NCBI GenBank assembly: GCA_964646345.1
Contig: CAZYDU010000001.1
Span: 124,001-188,000 of the forward strand
Direction of reading: 5' to 3'
DNA: 64,000 nt
Source of the DNA: RGIG1681 sp964646345
GTDB lineage: Bacteria; Bacillota; Clostridia; Christensenellales; UBA1242
Every line of letters starts with the position of its first letter. The stretch's first letter is position 1. Made by a program: the position numbers and the translations under genes. The notes below the pieces were generated by a model that was not told where the DNA came from, searched no databases, and was given only the letters and a program-made list of their open reading frames with translations. Of the stretch, positions 59,519-64,000 are shown piece by piece.

Positions 59519-60217
59519 TTATAGTTCAATTTCTACTGGGTTATTATTAATATGGTCACAAGATGTAAAATAGTATGTTATATTATTCTTAATCTGTTTT
59601 AATTTGCAATTTGTGTAACCATGAATATGTCCAAAGATAACAATATTTACACCGAATTCGTCAAAAACCTTAGTAAATTCTGTTTCATTACCATTTCCAT
59701 CAAAAGGTGGAAAATGCATCATGCAAATAATTTTTTCATTGTTGGTTTGTAGTACTTTTGCGGATTGCAAAGTTAGTTTTAACCTTTCAACTTCCCTTTT
59801 ATAAATCTTTTCATCTTCTTCTGAAAATTCTTTGTTTTCTTCAGGGACATTCCAACCACGAGTTCCACAAACAATAAACCTATCAAATTTAATAGCATCA
59901 TTTTGGATTGCCATAATTGATTTTGGCAAGATTTCACGAAGAGCTGAAATAGATTTCCACCAATATTCATGATTGCCTTTGATTATTATTTTTTTTCCAG
60001 GCAAGCGGTCAATCCACTCTAAGTCCGGCACAGCTTCATCAAGCTTCATTGCCCAACTTATATCTCCTGCAACTAAAACCAAGTCATCATCGGTTACTTT
60101 ATCATTCCAATTTTTTATAATTTTATCAGTATAACCTTCCCAGTTTCCACCAAAAATATCCATTGGTTTATCACAAGACGTGCTTAAATGCAAATCAGAT
60201 ATTGCATAAATTTTCAT
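59519..60217 (-). CDS. Calcineurin-like metallophosphoesterase
   Basis: A 232-residue phosphoesterase. The metal-binding motifs are SDLHLST (D-x-H), AGDISWAMK (G-D), KGNHEYWW (G-N-H-E), MHFPPFDG and FGHIHGYTN (G-H-x-H), all present. Substrate unknown. The GGAG ribosome site lies inside the last codons of engB, one base before the engB stop separates the genes. The start at 60217 is chosen over an earlier in-frame codon for this reason. Confidence 0.9.
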   Translation of the reverse strand: MKIYAISDLHLSTSCDKPMDIFGGNWEGYTDKIIKNWNDKVTDDDLVLVAGDISWAMKLDEAVPDLEWIDRLPGKKIIIKGNHEYWWKSISALREILPKSIMAIQNDAIKFDRFIVCGTRGWNVPEENKEFSEEDEKIYKREVERLKLTLQSAKVLQTNNEKIICMMHFPPFDGNGNETEFTKVFDEFGVNIVIFGHIHGYTNCKLKQIKNNITYYFTSCDHINNNPVEIEL

Positions 60218-60218
60218 T

Positions 60219-60809
60219 TTACTCTCCATCAACAAACTGATAAAGTCTTTCAACAATTATATCCTTGCCGTAAGCAGTTTCAGAGCTAATCAAATAGATA
60301 TTTTCAACACCAACTTTCAAATCTTTTGCGATGTCTGAAATCTTTTTCATTCTTTCTGCTTTTTTAATTTTATCATACTTTGTTGCTACTATTGTAACAG
60401 GAATATTGTTAAAAGTAAAGAATTGAAGCATCTGTTTATCTTGTTCTGTTGGAAGATGACGAACATCAACTAATAAAACCGCACCAACTAAGTTTTTAGC
60501 ATTCTCGATATAGCTATCAATAATTTTACCCCAACGTTGTTGTTCAACTTTGCTTGTTTCAGCATAGCCATAACCTGGAAGGTCAGCAATAACAAATTCC
60601 TTGTTAAACAAGAAAAAGTTTACAAGTTTTGTTTTGCCTTGAGTTGCAGAAACTTTAGCAAGCTTATTATTGTTAGATAACATGTTGATAAAACTAGATT
60701 TTCCAACATTACTTCTACCAGCAAGCATAATTTCTGGAACACCAAATCCTTTGTATTCATTAAACTCTATTTCTGATTTTAAAAATGTAGCATTCTTTAT
60801 TACTTTCAT
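60219..60809 (-). CDS. engB: Ribosome biogenesis GTPase EngB (YsxC/YihA)
   Basis: EngB assists late 50S assembly. The 196-residue protein has LAGRSNVGKSSFINML (G1), QGKTKLVNFF, ADLPGYGYAETSK (G3) and VATKYDKIKKAER (G4). It is full length. The start at 60809 matches MKVIKNATFLKS. In Bacillus ysxC follows tig-clpX-lon; here the order is tig-clpP-clpX-engB and lon is absent. Confidence 0.95.
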   Translation of the reverse strand: MKVIKNATFLKSEIEFNEYKGFGVPEIMLAGRSNVGKSSFINMLSNNNKLAKVSATQGKTKLVNFFLFNKEFVIADLPGYGYAETSKVEQQRWGKIIDSYIENAKNLVGAVLLVDVRHLPTEQDKQMLQFFTFNNIPVTIVATKYDKIKKAERMKKISDIAKDLKVGVENIYLISSETAYGKDIIVERLYQFVDGE

Positions 60810-60899
60810 ATTTACCACCACTTCTTTTGTTTTGTTATAATAACATTATATGCAAGTGTATTTTAACACGATTTTACAAAAAAATCAATAGAGAATAAA

Positions 60900-60932
60900 A
60901 ATAATCCCAAAATTTTAATAAAATTGGGACTA
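60900..60932 (-). terminator. Terminator of clpX
   Basis: TCCCAAAATTTT and AAAATTGGGA (60904-60928) form the stem; TTATTTTTATTC follows on the minus strand. Confidence 0.85.
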
Positions 60933-60942
60933 TTTTGCGTTT

Positions 60943-62259
60943 TTATGCTAGTTTTTCTTCATCTTCTTTAGGTTTTTCAATTATAGTTGGCACAACTTTT
61001 GTGCTATTTTCACTTTCAATATCCATAATGATTTTTTGAATATTTTTATTGCTAGGTGCAGTGTACATAACAGGTAGCATTGCATTTTCGATTATAGTTC
61101 TAAGTCCCCTAGCACCAGTCTTGAGTTCAATAGCAAGTTTAGCAAAAGCGGACACAGCTTCATTTGTAAATTCAAGCTTTATGCCATCAATCTCAAAAAG
61201 TTTTTTGTATTGTTTCACAAGTGAATTTCTTGGTTCAACTAAAATTTTCTTGAGAGCTTTTTCGTCAAGTTCTTGAAGTGTTACAGTTATTGGCACACGA
61301 CCAATAAATTCAGGAATTAAACCATATTTAATTAAATCATGTGGCTCAACTTTCTTTAAAATCTCATCTTCCTTTAATTCTTTTTTAGTTTTGACATTTC
61401 CGCCAAAGCCAAAAGTTGAATTTTCGGTTCTTTTCTTTATAACTTCATCAAGTCCAACGAAAGCTCCACCTAAAATAAATAAAATATTAGTTGTATCAAT
61501 CTGCAAACATTCTTGATTTGGGTGTTTCCTTCCGCCTTGTGGTGGAACTGATGCAACGGTACTTTCTAATATTTTCAAGAGAGCTTGTTGCACACCTTCG
61601 CCTGAAACATCACGAGTTATTGAAACATTTTCACTCTTTTTTGCAATTTTATCAATCTCATCAATATAAATGATACCTTTTTCAGCCTTTTTTATATCAT
61701 AATTTGCATTTTGAATAAGCTTTAAAAGTATATTTTCAACGTCTTCGCCAACGTAACCAGCTTCTGTTAAAGTTGTTGCATCAGCTGAAGCAAATGGAAC
61801 ATCTAAAATTTTTGCAAGTGTTTTTGCAATCAAAGTTTTACCAGAACCAGTTGGACCAAGCATCAAGACATTACTTTTTTCAAGGTCAACATCATTGATT
61901 TGTTTAACTTGGGTTTCGTTTTTATCAGCGAGTTTTTGCTTTTTTTGAATGAAATAATTAATACGTTTATAATGATTGTAAACTGCAACCGATAAAACTT
62001 CTTTAGCCTTATCTTGACCTACTATGTATTGGTCGAGCTCAGCCTTAATTTTTTCAGGATTAGGCAAATCAAAAGGAACTTCCTTTTGTCTTTTACGTTC
62101 TTCAGCGTCCAAAATTTCACGGCAAATTCTAATACAATCATTGCAAATTCCGACCGACCCTGTTGGATTTTCAACAATTTCTTTAAAAGCTCCACGTGGT
62201 CTTCCACAAAATGAACAATTATTATTTTTTGGAATATTTGGTGTTTGATTATCGTCCAT
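60943..62259 (-). CDS. clpX: ATP-dependent protease ATP-binding subunit ClpX
   Basis: ClpX unfolds proteins and feeds them to ClpP. The 438-residue protein has an N-terminal zinc-binding domain (CSFCGRPRG ... CNDCIRICREI), Walker A GPTGSGKTLIAKTLA (about residue 134), pore loop GYVGEDVE, Walker B IIYIDEIDKIAKK, and the IGF-type ClpP-docking loop as FGFGGNV. RGLRTIIE is the sensor-2 region. GGAG precedes the start. It is read from the tig-clpP side, with a hairpin between. Confidence 0.97.
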   Translation of the reverse strand: MDDNQTPNIPKNNNCSFCGRPRGAFKEIVENPTGSVGICNDCIRICREILDAEERKRQKEVPFDLPNPEKIKAELDQYIVGQDKAKEVLSVAVYNHYKRINYFIQKKQKLADKNETQVKQINDVDLEKSNVLMLGPTGSGKTLIAKTLAKILDVPFASADATTLTEAGYVGEDVENILLKLIQNANYDIKKAEKGIIYIDEIDKIAKKSENVSITRDVSGEGVQQALLKILESTVASVPPQGGRKHPNQECLQIDTTNILFILGGAFVGLDEVIKKRTENSTFGFGGNVKTKKELKEDEILKKVEPHDLIKYGLIPEFIGRVPITVTLQELDEKALKKILVEPRNSLVKQYKKLFEIDGIKLEFTNEAVSAFAKLAIELKTGARGLRTIIENAMLPVMYTAPSNKNIQKIIMDIESENSTKVVPTIIEKPKEDEEKLA

Positions 62260-62279
62260 AAAATCTCCTTAAAATAAAA

Positions 62280-62321
62280 TCAAGATACGCAAAGAAAACA
62301 TGTTCTCTTGTGTATCTTGAA
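62280..62321 (-). terminator. Hairpin between clpP and clpX
   Basis: CAAGATACGCAA (62280-62291) and TTGTGTATCTTG (62309-62320), one mismatch, followed by a T-rich stretch on the minus strand. It may end part of the tig-clpP transcripts before clpX. Confidence 0.75.
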
Positions 62322-62328
62322 AAACCTA

Positions 62329-62922
62329 TTATCTTTTAGCATAAATTTTATCAATAAGCCCGTATTTTTTGGCTTCTTCCGCACTCATGTAGTTATCTCT
62401 ATCGGTGTCTTTTTCGATAGTATCAATACTCATACCGCTGTTATCAGAAAGGATTTTATTCAAAAGCATTCTAGTTTTCATAATATGGTCGGCATGGATT
62501 TTAATATCACTAGCTTGACCTTGAAAACCACCAAGTGGTTGATGAATCATAATTTCGGAATTTGGGAGAGCAAAACGTTTTCCTTTTGCTCCACTTGAAA
62601 GAAGTACAGCAGCCATACTTGCAGCCATACCTACACAAATTGTACAAACATCGCACTTGATGTAGTTCATTGTATCGAAGATTGCAAGGCCAGCAACAAC
62701 GCTACCGCCAGGACTATTGATATACATCATAATATCTTTATCTGGGTCTTTTCCTTCTAAGTATATGAGCTGAGCAATGACTAAATTAGCAGTTTGGTCG
62801 TTAATTTCGCCATTAACAAAAATAATTCTATCTTCCAAGAGTCTTGAATAAATATCATAAGACCTTTCGCCACGATTTGTTTGCTCAACAACCATAGGAA
62901 TAAGCATATCTTTTTCTAACAT
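62329..62922 (-). CDS. clpP: ATP-dependent Clp protease proteolytic subunit ClpP
   Basis: ClpP is the serine protease barrel of the Clp machine. The 197-residue protein has the catalytic Ser102 in VGMAASMAAVLL, His127 in MIHQPLGGFQGQ, and Asp in DRDNYMSAEEA. IYLEGKDPDKDIMMYINSPGGSV is the conserved core. It lies 15 bp from tig and upstream of clpX, as in many bacteria. Confidence 0.97.
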   Translation of the reverse strand: MLEKDMLIPMVVEQTNRGERSYDIYSRLLEDRIIFVNGEINDQTANLVIAQLIYLEGKDPDKDIMMYINSPGGSVVAGLAIFDTMNYIKCDVCTICVGMAASMAAVLLSSGAKGKRFALPNSEIMIHQPLGGFQGQASDIKIHADHIMKTRMLLNKILSDNSGMSIDTIEKDTDRDNYMSAEEAKKYGLIDKIYAKR

Positions 62923-62937
62923 ATTTCCCCCGAATAA

Positions 62938-64000
62938 CTATTTAATATTATTCTTCTCTTTTAAAAGTTTTATAACCTTTTCAGAAATAATATTGTTTTC
63001 AATGACTTCTTTTTGACTTGGATTCATTGTCTTTTTGATTTCTGCTGGTTTCTTTTTCATGTTTTTAGCAAGTTCTTCAACTTTTGCATCAAAATCACTT
63101 TCTTCAACTTTAATATCATTTTGTTTAACAATTTCAGTTAAAACAAGTGTCGTTTTGATTTGTTTTTCAGTATCAGCTTTTCTTGATTCACGGAGTTTTT
63201 CGTCAGTCATGTTAGTGTATGCTAAATACATTTCGTAGCTCATACCTTGGTTAGCCAAAGCTCTTTTCATTTCTTCGATTTCACGATTAATTTGATTGTT
63301 AATCATGCATTCAGGAACATTAACTTCTGCATTTTTAACGATTTCTTCAATAAGTTTGTTTTCAACTTCTCTTTCAGCTTGTTTTTCTTTGTCTTCTTTG
63401 ATTTTTGCATTTGTATCTTTCTTAAGCTCATCAAGAGTGTTAAATTCACTAACATCTGAAGCAAACTTATCATCAATAGCTGGAGTTTGTTTTTCACGAA
63501 TAGCTAAAAGCTTAACGGCAAATACTGCTGGTTTTCCAGCAAGTTCCTTAGCACCATAGCTTTCAGGGAATGTTACATTAACGTCCTTTTGTTCGTTAAT
63601 TTCCATGCCAGCAACTTGGTCTTCAAATCCTGCAATAAATGTATGAGAACCTAATTCAAGTTCATAATCTTTAGCAGAACCACCTTCAAATGCAACACCG
63701 TTCATTGAACCAACGAAATCGATATTTACAAGGTCGCCTATTTTTGCTTTTCTATCGTTAACATCAACAAATCTTGCTTGCTTTTCTTGAAGTTCTTTAA
63801 GTTTAGCATCAACTTCTTTTTCTGTAACACTTACTTTTGTCTTAACAACTTCAATACCTTCATATTTACCCAAAGTTACATCTGGAACAAGTGTGATTGT
63901 TGCAACCCAACTTACGCCGTCTTTGCTAACTGAAGTTACTGAAATGTCTGGATAATCAACAGCTTTGATTTCTTTTTCTTTTTCAAGCATATCAAAAAAA
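62938..64000 (-). CDS. tig: Trigger factor, lacking its N-terminus (cut by window edge)
   Basis: Trigger factor is the ribosome-bound chaperone with prolyl isomerase activity. About 350 residues are visible. They start within the end of the ribosome-binding domain (VDYPDISVTSV ... VTLGKYEGIEVVKTKVSVTE). The FKBP-type PPIase domain follows (RKAKIGDLVNIDFVGSMNGVAFEGG ... FIAGFEDQVAGMEINEQKDVNVTFP). The helical C-terminal arms end KVIKLLKEKN. The reading frame stays open to the window end, so about 75-80 N-terminal residues are outside. The order tig-clpP-clpX is standard. Confidence 0.95.
   Translation of the reverse strand, partial: FFDMLEKEKEIKAVDYPDISVTSVSKDGVSWVATITLVPDVTLGKYEGIEVVKTKVSVTEKEVDAKLKELQEKQARFVDVNDRKAKIGDLVNIDFVGSMNGVAFEGGSAKDYELELGSHTFIAGFEDQVAGMEINEQKDVNVTFPESYGAKELAGKPAVFAVKLLAIREKQTPAIDDKFASDVSEFNTLDELKKDTNAKIKEDKEKQAEREVENKLIEEIVKNAEVNVPECMINNQINREIEEMKRALANQGMSYEMYLAYTNMTDEKLRESRKADTEKQIKTTLVLTEIVKQNDIKVEESDFDAKVEELAKNMKKKPAEIKKTMNPSQKEVIENNIISEKVIKLLKEKNNIK

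Overview
The window reads as chromosome of a low-GC, endospore-forming Firmicute of the class Clostridia. Genes are A/T-rich with AGGAG-type ribosome binding sites. Sporulation genes (spoIVA, spoIIP, spoIIGA, sigE, sigG, ylbJ/spoVV-like) sit among Bacillus/Clostridium-like housekeeping neighbourhoods. I cannot name the species; an uncultured gut-type Clostridia is an inference. Most genes lie on the minus strand.

Layout. 1-7240: plsX-rnc-smc-ftsY-ylxM-ffh on the minus strand (ffh is cut by the left edge). 7398-17957: a methyltransferase-like gene, rpmF, the acetate genes pta-ackA, tmcAL diverging from them, a PnuC-like transporter, a YlbJ-like gene, a coiled-coil gene, rsmD and metG, then an Xre repressor diverging from a SLOG-type gene. 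17958-31034 is the accessory part: a large Ig-like lipoprotein, an HD phosphohydrolase, an SDR, nine tRNA genes (eight of them within 22993-24003), a structured non-coding region behind tRNA-Leu(CAG), an Xre/zinc-ribbon pair between two copies of one terminator, an iron alcohol dehydrogenase, a small lipoprotein, a decayed amidohydrolase, a phosphatase, a GH18-like protein and a GT8 glycosyltransferase. 31064-38205: spoIVA, plsY, der, spoIIP, a DUF1614-like protein and a pseudouridine synthase. 38235-57503: nrdR, ylmC, sigG, sigE, spoIIGA, ftsZ, ftsA, ftsQ, murA, degV, ftsW, murD, mraY, murE, a PASTA penicillin-binding protein, an FtsL-like protein, rsmH and mraZ. This is a dcw division/cell-wall cluster joined to the early sporulation genes. 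57760-64000: a membrane protein diverging from an Xre regulator, a repeat-rich gap, a metallophosphoesterase, engB, clpX, clpP and tig (cut by the right edge).

How the parts work together. SRP targeting (Ffh, FtsY), chromosome condensation (SMC), membrane lipid start-up (PlsX, PlsY), peptidoglycan precursor synthesis (MurA, MurE, MurD, MraY) and the divisome (FtsZ, FtsA, FtsQ, FtsL, FtsW, PBP) form the growth core. SpoIIGA-SigE, SigG, SpoIIP and SpoIVA reuse that division machinery for sporulation, and spoIVA has a SigmaE-type promoter. Pta-AckA make acetate and ATP beside TmcAL, which uses acetate to modify tRNA-Met.

Most unusual are the non-coding signals. (1) About 300 bp behind tRNA-Leu(CAG) is highly structured, relatively G/C-rich and ends in a second exact copy of the tRNA 3' end. 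(2) A long hairpin upstream of tRNA-Lys(CTT) shows a ten-base match to the 16S rRNA anti-Shine-Dalgarno tail in its loop. (3) A T/A-rich word with a central GCG (TTTTGCGTTTTT) recurs about a dozen times. (4) Interspersed GTCATTTCGAGCGG-type repeats occupy three gene-free gaps. No CRISPR array, rRNA gene, transposase or integrase was seen.
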